Of a DNA stretch of 64,000 bases, positions 23,740 through 35,089 are shown in pieces. The stretch spans positions 15,848,338 through 15,912,337 of the forward strand of contig ML677366.1 of NCBI GenBank assembly GCA_007922305.1, read 5' to 3'. This DNA is from Dermatemys mawii (taxonomy: Eukaryota > Chordata > Testudines > Dermatemydidae). The first letter of the stretch is position 1, and each line of letters starts with the position of its first letter. Under the pieces are notes generated by a model. The model was given only the letters and a program-made list of their open reading frames with translations. It had not been told where the DNA came from and did not search any database. Made by a program: the position numbers and the translations under genes.

Positions 23740-26700
23740 CAATTCTGGGGTGTAGTCTACAAAGACAGCAAGTCAACTTGACAGGAACATTGGATTGACA
23801 AGGCTTTCACTCACTCCCTTCATATTCATTAGAACACAGAGCTGAAAATATGAGAAAAACAGAACATTTTCTAGCCTTAACATCAATGTCACAGAAAAGA
23901 GTGAACATTAACTGGCAGGTTCATGGCAAAAAGTATTAACAAAATTTGCACAAGGAACAAAACTTCTCTTTGAATTGGAATGATAAAAAGGGAAGGGAAG
24001 GCTTTGAGTTAGCTCAAATAGTAAAATTTGTTCTTTAGGAGCCAACTCTGTTACGTATATTCACCTAGAATATTATCTTGCTATTGCAAGTAGACCCTCC
24101 TGTCCCCCAATCACACACAAATCAACATTTAAGATGGCAGAATTGGAGTTTCAGAACATAATATTTATTCATAAGAGAATACATTTTGTACCATCTACTA
24201 TTACTATCCAAAAGGTCAAATTAGAAAAAAAAACCTCCCTTTAAGTCAGTGCATCCTATTACAAATATTGACATATATTTTAAGTATTTAATTTTTGCAG
24301 TGTAAGCAATATGTGAAACAAGTGTATTTTTGTAGGTGGTGTAACAACATGAAGTATTTTGTTACAGTGCCTCATTCTGAAGTTAGAAGAGTTGACTTAG
24401 GGAGTGGGATTTGTTACAACAGCTTAACTACCTACAAATTTATCAAAATTAAAAGCACTCAAAAGAACTTAACTGATCCACAGGATACTTAATAATACAA
24501 AACATTATTCACATTTTCACTAAAAATGCAATAGGAGAGTACTAAAGAGAGGTCCATTTTGCTAAGACTTCATGATGTACTGTGACATACCATACAAATA
24601 CTGTAATGAAGTAGCAAATCATTAGAACTAACATTATCAAAACATAGTACATTTCATGATTTGTACTTTGTGTGTTTGGTCACTTACTTGCTAATTCAGA
24701 AAATTCTATTATCAAGGAATCCGTCCATCATAGATGCAACTTAGTGAGATTTTTCTAGGTGATGTGTTTTTCCTACATCTTTTTGCATTTATTACATCAG
24801 ATTTCAAAATATTATAGCTAAGGGTCTTTCCCTGAAGAGTAATGAAGCAACAGGGGTGTTCAGATTCTCAAGTATTTATTCAGTTTTCCATTAACTACTT
24901 AACCCGGCATTAAACAATATTTCTGTTGGTGTGTCTGTAACACCTCAGTGTCTGACCCCACTGAAGTCAGTGGCAAAACTCCCACTGACTTTAATGGTGT
25001 ACGGCCTGAAACAAAGCCCATTAAAATCAGTTAGAGTTCTTGGCTCAAGGCCTAAAGTAGCAAGCAAAGTGAAACCTATAGATTTCTTACCACACTTACA
25101 ACCATCTCCTACAGACTAATTTAAAAGCTACACTTCAGCAAATTTTTGCTTTTGAGCCTAATCAGTCACAAATTATCTTGCCAGTCCTTCATAAACTGGG
25201 AAAGCAGTTGCTCATCCTCCAACCACCCCATGGATGAGTCCAACTGCAATTTCTACAGTGGGAACAGTCAACTGTAGTCTTTTCCTTTGCTCAGGAAGGA
25301 ACTTTTTGACCTTCTCTCTAAGCATCTGTCAAACAAAGGTAGGGACTTTAGACACTGCATAACAGGAGTGTTGTTCCAAACTGAGAAACTTGTTTATAAA
25401 GCAACTGAACATTTTAGCATGTATGGAATTATGAGTAAAGGGAGGGAGTGGCTGCCTTAAATCACATTGTGACTGGATCACTTGTTTACATTCACAAAGA
25501 CATATTATTACAGTATTAATCGGTAACATGGCAGCTGCTGAGAGCTGGGAAATAAAGAATGCAATCCCCTTTCTACTGTTATATTAGCAGCACTTTAGTA
25601 TTTCATGTTACAAAGCCTAATACAGGTTTATGATTGACATTAAGAGCATTAAAAGGCTCAGAATGCCTCTTAGTCTATGTTGACATGTATCACAATGTGT
25701 AATCCTTGGTAAATGTTAAAAATAATAGGAAGAAACAGAGTTGTCAACAGCTACTAAAATTAATTCAACAAGGAGAAGATTCACTCAGATATCTGTGTTT
25801 AATGTTTTGGCTATTTCCACCAAAATCTTTAATGAGTATGTAATCCTCCTTGTGGCCAAACAGCTTTAGAAGACTTTGATCCATGTAAATAAATCAAAGT
25901 CACTGTCAATGTTGACAATTATTTTTAGAATTGTGTGGAGTTAAATACATGTTTTAAGTGGCAAAACTACCATATGTTAGTTGGAATCAATGGGTCTGTC
26001 CCATGGCTGGTTGATTACATAAGTGTTAACAATATCTGCCACTTTGACTATTTCTAGAAATAGTCAATGAATGCAGATTAATAAAAGAATGTATCTGCAT
26101 AATTAGTAGCAGTTATAAATTACAATGGACTTTGTTTAGCTTCAAGTATTTGGAGATTGACATGACATGCAACATGTACTGTAAATTTACTTGCCATGAT
26201 GGAGAGACATTGAAAGGATAATTGCTGATTCAATGTGAATGTAAGGCAATTTTTCCACATAACCATATGAACTACATTGGTTCTGAGACACTATTTTATT
26301 TAAATTATCCAGACTGTCTTGCAGAGCAATGAGATATGAGATAAAACATCTTCACATAGTGAATTCTGCAAGGCCACAATTGCACTCAGAATCCTTCTTG
26401 AGCTAAAGTAACTGAAGCGTCTTCAGAGTTGTTTTTACACTATTTATATGTGTAGCTCATTGCGAACATACAGTAGCTACTACAGACTATCACAGAAACT
26501 CTAAATGTTGTCTGTGATGAAAATAGAACAGAAAAAAAATCAAATTAAACATACATATTTTTGTTAAAACACTCAGCAATTAAATAATTTTACTTGATAA
26601 TTTGCATAATTTTTCAGACAGCTTTTAAACAGTTTACACTTATTATTTAAAAATAAAATGCAATCTATGTTTTTCATGACTGAAAAAACAATAACCTAAA

Positions 26701-27122
26701 ATAAACTTATGAAAGGCTATTGCTACAAAATGTATCTATACCACTTTAGTAACAGAACTGTTATTAAATTGATCATAGGCAGATAAAGTCCATTGACATA
26801 TTAACGTCTTCTCTCCAATCACAGCCCAAAGAATGGCTTTCTATGATATACAAATACAGCTCCAAATCACATGCTTCCTGCAGTACCTGAAGTATAGACT
26901 TTCTGAATTAGAAGCATCCCCTGCTCTACTGTATTTCAATGAACGCTCAGTGATAGATGAGAGCAGTGATGTGTCAGAGCTGTTTAAGCAAGGGGTCTCT
27001 TCAGCTAGCTCCAGCCTTTTTTAGTATATTAATTTGGAAGGCAAAAGCTAAACCTTTATCAATGTCACAATTCTTGAATAAGTACATGAGCCAACTGATG
27101 GGGAGGGAAAAGTGCTAATTAC
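23740..27122. other. presumed intron with one palindromic repeat
   Basis: At 24945-25015 ccactgaagtcagtggcaaa and ctcccactgactttaatggt form another copy of the palindromic family. Otherwise this is AT-rich unique-looking sequence. The plus-strand frame at 26833-27024 follows an acceptor-like tract (cttctctccaatcacag) but ends in a stop with no donor, so I do not call it. Confidence 0.4.
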
Positions 27123-27158
27123 CTTGTATAAATCTGAAAATCATGCTTCTGGGCAATG
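27123..27158 (-). CDS. candidate 36-nt micro-exon
   Basis: Minus strand: acceptor gttaaaccctctttag, donor AAG followed by GTAATTAGC. After one leading base it reads IAQKHDFQIYT, leaving AG to join the leading A of the exon at 22519-22653 as one codon. At 36 nt an open frame is expected by chance, so only the splice signals and matching phase support it. Confidence 0.3.
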
Positions 27159-27456
27159 CTAAAGAGGGTTTAACAATTTTTACATTTCACTCTATTTATT
27201 CATCTTTCAGTCAAGGATGTCGTGTAAAAGGTTTGGTATATATGTTGTTAATTTAAATCAGATGTTTTCTTTGTTACTAATTGATTATAACAAAAATAAA
27301 AAATTTCAAGATTGTTTTTAAATTCCTAGTGGTATTTTTAGATTAGCGCTTTAATCTTCTAAGAGCTACTAAAAAGTGGTGCACATAAAAAAAAAGCCCA
27401 TTTGTGATTTATGAATAGAAAGCCTTGAAACTGGAAAAAATTATTCAAGTGGATTT

Positions 27457-27478
27457 AAAAAAAAAAAAAAAAAAAAAA
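27457..27478. repeat. poly(A), 22 nt
   Basis: Uninterrupted A-run after ggattt. Possibly the tail of an unrecognised retroposed copy, but no target duplication was found. Confidence 0.9.
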
Positions 27479-27616
27479 GAGTGAAACATTCACAATAAGC
27501 ACAGAAGAGGATGGAGAGAGAAACAGAAAGACATGAGATGAAGAGTTCTGTCCTACCACAAACCTTATGAGAATAGTCCTGACACGTACACAATCATGTA
27601 CTCATCAGGGTGTGTC

Positions 27617-27686
27617 CTGCAGATTCCCTTCTCATGTAACTCATGTGTTTCAGTGGAATTACTTGCATGAGTAGAGATCTGCAGGA
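27617..27686. repeat. palindromic repeat (ctgcagat ends)
   Basis: The ends tcctgcagattcc and gatctgcagga are inverted around actcatgtgtttcagtgga and attacttgcatgagta. Same dispersed foldback class as 22966-23088. Confidence 0.6.
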
Positions 27687-28840
27687 TTAACCCATCTGGG
27701 GAGAGAGAGACACACACACAAACACACATCACACACAAACATATTTTCAAAATAAAATTAGACCTCAAATACAACCCAGAAATACAATTTATTGTTGAAA
27801 ATATAATTAACCAAACAAGGAAAATAATAAAATGGACAAAAAGATCAGAGAATAATATGTTTTAATAATCCAATTGTGTTCACTCTATTAAAAATAAATC
27901 TAAATCAGAGGTCATAACTAAAATGTTTTTTCTCATCTTAGGGCCTGATCCTATTCCCTCTCAAGTCAATGATCTAGTTCTGGGCTATGCCCAAGATGTA
28001 CTCAGCACAGTGCAGGGTATGGCATATGGGGGGAAAAAAAGCTAACTTTACGCCACCCTTATTCTTCCTCTTCCCCCCTCGCCCCTGATCCTAGAACCAG
28101 TTGGAGTCAGTTGATCCCTTGGGTAAATTAGAGCCGCCTCAGAGACCCAATAAGCCCTTCCAGCATCCCAGAACTGTTACAGAGTAAGGAAGTGTTGGCC
28201 ATGTTCCTTTCTTCCCAGACAAGCCCTTTCTGGGAAGCACCTGGAGAAGGTTAATGCAGGAGTTGCTCTGGCAGCTTCATGCTATGGGGAACCTCCACCA
28301 CTAGCTGGGTAAAGACAATTATCTCATCCACAATAAGGCCAAGTTTCTGGCCCAAAACTGATTTCATAGGAACAGAACCAAACTCTTATGTGCTGTTTGT
28401 GGCAGGTATTTAATTAACCAAACTTTACATAATAAATAAACAGTTTATAACTGGCTAACTATATTTTCAAGCAGGCATAGGGTTTTCCTGATCAAATTCC
28501 ATTATAATTTTCAAGCTCTTTGTTAGGGCACTGATCTTGCAGAAGGTCCTGCGCAGAGGCCACTGGCTGCAGCACATACGGGTCCACCTACCTTGACCTT
28601 TTTCCAGAATCAGAACTTATACAGTGACAATAGGTTTAGAAGCCCTTGCTCCCCAAACCCACCTCAAAGTCTGAGCCCCATAACTTCCCACAGCTGTGGA
28701 AAATTAAAGTTAATGAACACTGAAAACTATGCTTAAAAATAAACATCAATATTATCTGTCAATTTTTTAAAAATTGCAGTTGAATTCTGCCAAGCCTAAG
28801 TAACATGAACAAAACCAAACCAAGAAAAATCTCTACTTAC

Positions 28841-28864
28841 TATATGTGACATTTATAGTATAAA
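28841..28864 (-). CDS. possible 24-nt micro-exon
   Basis: Minus strand: acceptor caagagttttgttgtttgcag, donor ATA followed by GTAAGTAGAG, both close to consensus. The 24-nt insert read after two bases gives YTINVTY with one base left. Its phase (1/1) would follow the candidate at 36129-36206 but not join 27123-27158. It could be a cryptic pair of splice signals. Confidence 0.2.
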
Positions 28865-29504
28865 CTGCAAACAACAAAACTCTTGAACCTTCGAATGTTA
28901 GTCAGAGTTTACAGAGTTACCAATCCACAATCCACTCTGCCAAAAGTACTAACATTTGTCAAAGAAGAATATTTAACTCAATCTATCATGCAAAGAATAT
29001 ACTACTAGTGCTTTAATTACTCATGTATAAGCTAGCTACAAACTACTCACAAGGGGTTAACTGAAATGCAGCCAACCAGTTAGCCTAAACAAATGTAAAC
29101 ACATCTAAAATTTCAAACAAAGCTATAATGTTTGATTTATAGTATATCAACTCATGAGACAAGATCTGCCTTGAACTATAAGGGATTTTCATTAGTCTTT
29201 CATTGATACCTCCCAGTCCCAACTCCTGACTCCCCAAATCAAAAACACATTTCAGCTGATTAAGGAACTAAAATTCTTTATTCAAATATTTAAAATGATT
29301 TTCTTTAAATTCACAAAAACACTAGTGAGAAATAAACAGAAAACAAAACTAAAAAAGAGAGAGAGCAAAGGAAAGGGAAAAGAGAAGTCAATATAAATGA
29401 GCACCTAAAATCATCCTTAGTTAAATTTTACAAACAATGAAACACCTATTCATGATTATATCTTTACACAGCTTTACCAATCTTATGACCTTATTCAACT
29501 CCTT

Positions 29505-31220
29505 TGAAGTCTAAGGAGCGATAATATGCCAACCTCTTCATATGCCACCTTGAAGAAGAATTTCTGGACAAATGCACCAGGAAACCAATGCTGTACCCGA
29601 GATACATCAAAGATATTTTCATATGGACAGACAACTTAAACTGCCTCAGAGATTTCCACCACAACTTCAACAATCCCCCATCCTGACGTCCATCCATTAA
29701 ACTCTCCATGGAACACTGCCACACCAGCATCAACTTCCTGGACACCACAATCAGCTTCAACAATGGAACCCTCAGATCACCACACCAACCTTCATATATC
29801 CAGTAACCACCTCAAACCAACCAAGATATCTGTTATCTACAGCCAGGCACTCAGATACCACAGCATATGCTCAGAGGAGAAAGTCCAGGATATACACCTC
29901 AACACACTCACTCAGAGTCACCTTCACCAAATTAGAACACTCCATCCAAGAAGTACATTGCATCATGGAATGAGCCACTCAAATACCCTGAGAGAACTGA
30001 TTCAATACAGAAATATAACCCTCTCCCCAACCAGACACCTTTAGTTGTCACCTACCACCCCAAACTGGAACCCATACTGGATATCAAATCACTACAACCT
30101 ATACTCAATGGTCATCCTGAAAGAAATCTTTCCTGAACTTCCTCCTCTTCCACCTTCAAACAACCCCCTAAACTCTCCAAACTCACCATCAGACGCAAGC
30201 TTCCTACAGAACAGGACACACCAACTTGAAGCGGACCAGACCCTGCCAGAACAAAAGATGAAAAACCTGCAGACATATCTCCACTGCTACAACAATCAGC
30301 ATTCCACCCTCCCAACAACACACCTTATCCGATCCATAGATCCTATACATGCCTATCACAACATGTGGTATACCTCATCCAGCAGTCTAACTGCCCCAAT
30401 AGGAACTCCATGGGTGCAACCAGATAATCATTATGCTCTCAAATGAACTCACACAGCAAAATGATAAAAGACAAAACCCACTATATCACCTGTGGGTGAA
30501 CATTCTATCTGACCTATCAGTCTTCATCCTCAAAGTAAACCTGCACTTTCAAAAGACGAGCCTGGGAACTTAAATTCATAACTTTGCTAGATGCTAAAAA
30601 TCATGGACTGAATAGAGACACTGGATTTATGGTTTATTACAGCGGTTCTCAAAGTGGAGGTCACGACCCCTCAGTGGGTTGCCAACTGCCTCCCGAGGGG
30701 TCGCGAGCCCCTGGCACCACTGAAAAGCTGCCAAATTGATTACTTCCGGATTCGGCAGCTTTTCGGTGGACATACCGAGCTATTTCGGGAGTGCTCGGCA
30801 TGTACACTGAAAATAGCCACCGAATGTGGAACTAATCAGTTCGGCAGCTTTTCGGCGGAGATACAAGGGACTGCCGCGCCAAAGAATAAAGTGAAAAAGG
30901 GTCGCGGTTCTCAATAGTTTGAGAACCGCTGGTTTATTACAACAATATATAAACCAGTAACAACCTTCCCCCCTCTGACTGAAGGAATGTTAATGGGCCA
31001 CTTCACCTTGAACAGTCCACTGAAATGTGTTAATTGTGTATGCTAACAATCTGTTTAGCTGTGACACTGAGTAGATTTTCTAGACCTGAAGAAGGGCTCT
31101 GTGTAAGCTCAAAAACTTGTCTCTCTCACCATCAGAAGTCGGTACAGTAAAAGATACCTTATCTATCTCATCTCTCTAATATCTTGGGATGGACACAGCT
31201 ACAACACCACTGCATACAAT
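29505..31220 (+). mobile_element. decayed Penelope-like retroelement (RT + GIY-YIG remnants)
   Basis: Translated pieces on the plus strand keep the Penelope-like reverse-transcriptase order: EEFLDKCTRKPMLYPRYIKD (near 29553), TSINFLDTTISFNNGT (near 29725) and ISVIYSQALRYHSICS (near 29830-29875). Then comes a remnant reading NVVYLIQQSNCP at about 30363, and WELKFITLLDAKNHGLNRD at about 30565, which corresponds to the C-terminal end of a GIY-YIG endonuclease region. Stops and frameshifts abound. The 3' tail (gacctgaagaagggctctgt ... ggacacagctacaacaccac) is shared with the inverted tails at 6704-6915. The N-terminal part is missing (5' truncation). A hAT sits inside at 30640-30931. This is not a functional gene. 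Confidence 0.85.
30640..30931. mobile_element. non-autonomous hAT nested in the Penelope-like element
   Basis: Terminal inverted repeats cagcggttctcaaa (left) and tttgagaaccgctg (right) are perfect over 14 bp. Direct repeats gtttatta at 30632-30639 and 30932-30939 mark an 8-bp target duplication. The interior has repeated 'cggcagcttttcgg' phrases. The 87-codon frame at 30654-30917 lies inside and is not a gene. It inserted after the host element, in line with its intact ends. Confidence 0.93.
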
Positions 31221-31710
31221 ATACCTTCTTAAGTTATACAGTAAATACAAATCTGTTGCTAATTGCCCATGGACACAATAGAAGTAACAGTTGGCAAATG
31301 AGGATTTACATCAGTTCATTACATTTCATGTTAAGGCCAAAGGTATATAGCTAGCTTCGAAAAGTGTTTGAAAACATACACTAATGCACTATAAGCACAG
31401 AAGTGGAGCCCATGGTTTCACTGGAGAGAATATGAGTGCAACTGAGCGATAATCCAATTTCACCTATGCTTATTGAACAAGGTGTGGTCACTGATCTCAG
31501 ATTCTGATCCCAGTTACACCAGTGAAAATCTAGAATAATTTATGAAGTTACTCAAATTTTACCCCATTGCAAGTGAGACCTATCACAATGTTTTCTGTGG
31601 TTTTACTATGGATTACTTAGAGGCACTCTGTTAGCATCTTAGAGCATTGTGTTATTACACTGCTCTACAGCCAAAATGCTTCTGAAATACATGTAGTCAA
31701 ACTTTACTAA

Positions 31711-34137
31711 TTCTGGGTCACTGAGAACAAAAATGATGCTTAAAATTGTTGATTGGCTCTAGTTTTCAAGATATGCTATTGGGTCAGTATATACGACCCT
31801 TGACATGGGAATGGCGGAGGATAAGTGAGTTATAAAGGGAAGGGATCTCAATTTAAACCAGAAATGACTAAAATACATCTTGGACTGGATCTATGAATAA
31901 ATGTATGACTGGGTTTGGACAGTACTTGCTTTTTAGGCAAAACAATGAAGGATGCAATCTGAAGCTGGTATTGCGTCATACATGGTATGAATTGCATCAT
32001 GTTATTCCTAGAAATCATGGATGATGCAATCATAACGAAGCTTACATCACTCTGCTGAACAAATTGCCCTATATCAGCTCTAGAAATCATACAGTGTCGT
32101 GCTCTCTTATTTGTCAGTGTTTGATTTTGCAAAGAGACACATTTCTGTTTAGCCAAAGTGAGCAGAGATGCCTCATACTTGTGTGAACAGTGCAGATAAC
32201 TTCTGCTATGTTTGTGGTGAAGTGACTTTTGCATCACAAAAGCGCAGTATAACCACTATGGTTAAGAAAGCCTATCACCTTTATTTTGGCTGGAAAATTG
32301 GAGATCAGGACAAGAGGTGGGCCCCACACATATGCTGCAACCCTTGTGCAACAAATCTTCGCCAGTGGTTGAACAGGAAAAGGAAATCTATGCCTTTTGC
32401 AGTGCCAATGATTTGGAGAGAGCCAACAGATCATACCAGCAATTGTTACTTCTGCATGGTGCCTCCAGTTGGGAAAGGTGTGTCAAAGAAGAAAAAGTGG
32501 ACTGTGCATTATCCAAACATTCCATCAGCTATACGCCCAATACCCAACAGAGAAGGGCTGCTGGTTCCTGATGCACCAGAATCATTCTCGCTTGAGTCAG
32601 ATGAGGAAGAGGAAGAGGATGAAACTTCTGGTCCTGAACCATCAATGTCACAGGACCCACATTTTCTCCCATCCTCCTCCTCTGAACCACACCTCATAAC
32701 ACAAGCTGAACTGAATGACCTTGTCAGGGATTTGGAACTACCCAAGAGTAAGGCAGAGCTGTTGGGCTCCAGACTACAGCAGTGGAATCTCCTGGCAGGT
32801 GATGTTAGGGTTTCCATGTTCCGTGACCGTCAAAAGGATCTTGTTCCATTCTTCTTCATGGAAGGTGATCTTGTAGCCTGCAACAACATCGATGGTGTGA
32901 TGGCAGCCCTCAACATCGTTCACGATCCAGATGAGTGGAGACTCTTCATTGATTCATCGAAGACGAGTCTTAAAGCTGTTTTGCTGCATAATGGCAATGT
33001 TTTGCCATCAATTCCAGTTGGTCATGCAGTCCATATGAAGGAAACCTGTGACAACATGAAACAACTTTTGAGGTGCATAAACTATGTCCAGCATCAGTGG
33101 CAGCTTTGTGGCAATTTTAAGGTTGTTGCTTTCTTGCTTGGTCTGCAGACTGGATACACAAAGACCTCCTGTTTTCTCTGCGAATGGGATAGTCGTGCAA
33201 GAGATTCCCACTACATCAAGAAAGACTGGCCACTCTGACAGTCATTGGAGCCTGGGAGGAAAAGTGTTCGGCATCCACCACTTGTTGAATCGAGGAAGAT
33301 TTTGTTACCACCCTTACACATCAAGCTGGGTCTGATGAAGAACTTTGTCAAGGCCATTGACAAAACACAAGCAGCTTTCGAGTACCTCCATGGAAAATTT
33401 CCAAGGTTAAGTGAAGCTAAGATAAAGGAAGGTGTCTTTGTTGGTCCTCAGATTCGTGAACTTCTTCGAGATGATGCATTTGACCATGCACCGCGTGGCA
33501 AGGAAAAGACGGCATGGAAAGCCTTCCAGTCAGTGACAATACATTTTCTCGGAAACAACAAGGCAGACAACTACAGGTTGTTGGTGGAAAACCTCCTCGA
33601 GGCATACAAAAGCCTTGCTTGCAACATGTCACTAAAGATACATTTTTTGCACTCTCATCTAGATTTTTTTCCTCCGAACTGCAGAGCAGTGAGCGACGAG
33701 CACGGCGAGCGATTTCACCAGGACATTGCAACAATGGAGAAACGCTATCAGGGCAAATGGAGCCCATCAATGCTTGCAGACTTGCTGGACGGTGACAAGA
33801 GATGCTCCATTTAATGAATACAAGAGACAAGCCAAGAAGCGCCGAGTAGACACTGACTAGGACTAAACTATGTACATAATAGTTTTTTGCCTTTTGTTTC
33901 ATAATACATTTTATTTATATAACCCTTTTGCTGATTTTTAAAGTGTTACATAAACAGGACAGGTGAAATATTATCATGTAAAGCAACCATAAACACATGA
34001 AAAGACCTAGGTTTACAAGTTATGATTAAAACTCTACTATCTACAAAATATACATAGACATAAAATGTAAAAACTTAAATATCTTAGAAACAGTAGCCAG
34101 TTGTTTTAATTGTCATATTTGAATTCAGCACATCACA
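31711..34137 (+). mobile_element. DNA-transposon-like element with unfamiliar ORF
   Basis: The unit encloses the zinc-motif ORF at 32168-33860. Inverted similarity supports its ends: the left segment around 31721-31774 contains ggctctagttttcaagatat. The reverse complement of 34079-34128 contains ggctactgtttctaagatat, each preceded by an AAATATGAC/AAAATGATG-like segment and a TTAA. TTAA at the junctions would suit a TTAA-targeting superfamily, but the exact termini and duplication are not fixed by eye. The 5' leader holds repeated 'gatgcaat/attgcatcat' motifs (31949-32030) that could be subterminal binding sites. The element lies immediately 3' of the Penelope-like remnant. Confidence 0.6.
32168..33860 (+). 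pseudogene. transposon-encoded zinc-motif protein, near-intact
   Basis: From ATG at 32168 one frame runs 356 codons to TGA at 33236. The same frame then continues 33239-33814, and a shift near 33785 (missing two bases or one extra) moves the original end to TAG at 33858. The TGA sits where a CGA Arg codon would fit, pointing to CpG decay. Seen: CYVC (residues 13-16), HICCNPC (54-60), CYFC (93-96), a poly-acidic run (about 144-152), LFIDSSKTSLKAVLLHNG (about 259-276) and CFLCEWDSR (about 335-343). After the TGA come PPLHIKLGLMKNFVKAI and then SHLDFFPPN with SDEHGERFHQD. I recall near-identical unannotated proteins in turtles and relatives in arthropods and cnidarians, which suggests a mobile family. 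The FID...E pattern could be an RNase-H-like DDE core, as an inference. Superfamily not assigned. Confidence 0.75.
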
Positions 34138-34769
34138 GTACATAATAAATATCACATTTTATCTCTGAAGCAGACAACTTCTAAAAAACTGTAGACCAGT
34201 GTTACATGCACTTTAGCTTAATATGTACTTGAAAGAGTAAAAAGGAGCTCAGACATTCTTCTCTTGACATCCTTGAGGTCCTTCAGGTCTTTTTAATATC
34301 ATTCCTAAAGTTTTATTTTACAAGAGAGCCAGGATGTGTCCTCTTGGAGGACAAGGCATACATTGGCATATTTCAGTCTCCCTAGTGCAACTTGCACTCC
34401 ATGGTAGATGTCTTTTGCTGGCAAGTCCAGAGGAAGGATAGATATTAAAATAGCTACGCAAGCTTATATATTGCAACATATACTGGAAACAGTCACACTG
34501 GCCAACATCTCACCTAGAGCATGCGAACACACTCTCTGAACTCTCCAAGTGCAGATTTCCATTATATGAATTTCTTGCTGGGTGATTTCTCAAGAATCTA
34601 ATATTTACCATCTTTTCTGTTCAAAGTTTTAAAGATTTGTTTTAAAATGCTGTTCCTTGCCAAGATTTGACAGTTTAGTTCCACATCTGATGCAAAAATC
34701 ATGACTCTCTTGTTAGGAGCTCAAGATGACACACATCACAAAACTTAGAAGATGCAAGATCCACTAGAG

Positions 34770-35080
34770 CAGGGGTCGGCAATCTTTTAGAAGTGGTGTG
34801 CCAAGTCTTCATTTATTCACTCCAGTTGAAGGTTTCGCGCACCAGTAATACATTTTAACATGTTTAGAAGGTCTCTTTCTATAAGTCTGTAATATATAAC
34901 TAATCTAGTGTGGTATGTAAAGTAAATACAGTTTTTAAAATGTTTAAGAAGCTTCATTTAAAATTAAATGAAAATGCAGAGCTCCCCAGACAGGTAGCCA
35001 GGACCCGGGCAGTATGACTGCCACTGAAAATCAGCTCGTGTGCCGCCTTTGGCACCAGTGCCATAGTTTGCCTACCCCCA
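34770..35080. mobile_element. non-autonomous hAT, 311 bp
   Basis: The left end caggggtcggcaatcttt and the right end gtttgcctaccccca form imperfect inverted repeats. Perfect 8-bp duplication cactagag at 34762-34769 and 35081-35088. The subterminal parts (ggtgtgccaagtc and gtgtgccgcctttggcacc) are also partly inverted. Non-coding. Confidence 0.92.
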
Positions 35081-35089
35081 CACTAGAGG

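Noticed and set aside
26833..27024. Plus-strand 63-codon frame after cttctctccaatcacag
   Set aside because: Opposite strand to the exon ladder. It ends in a stop without a donor and has no recognisable motif.
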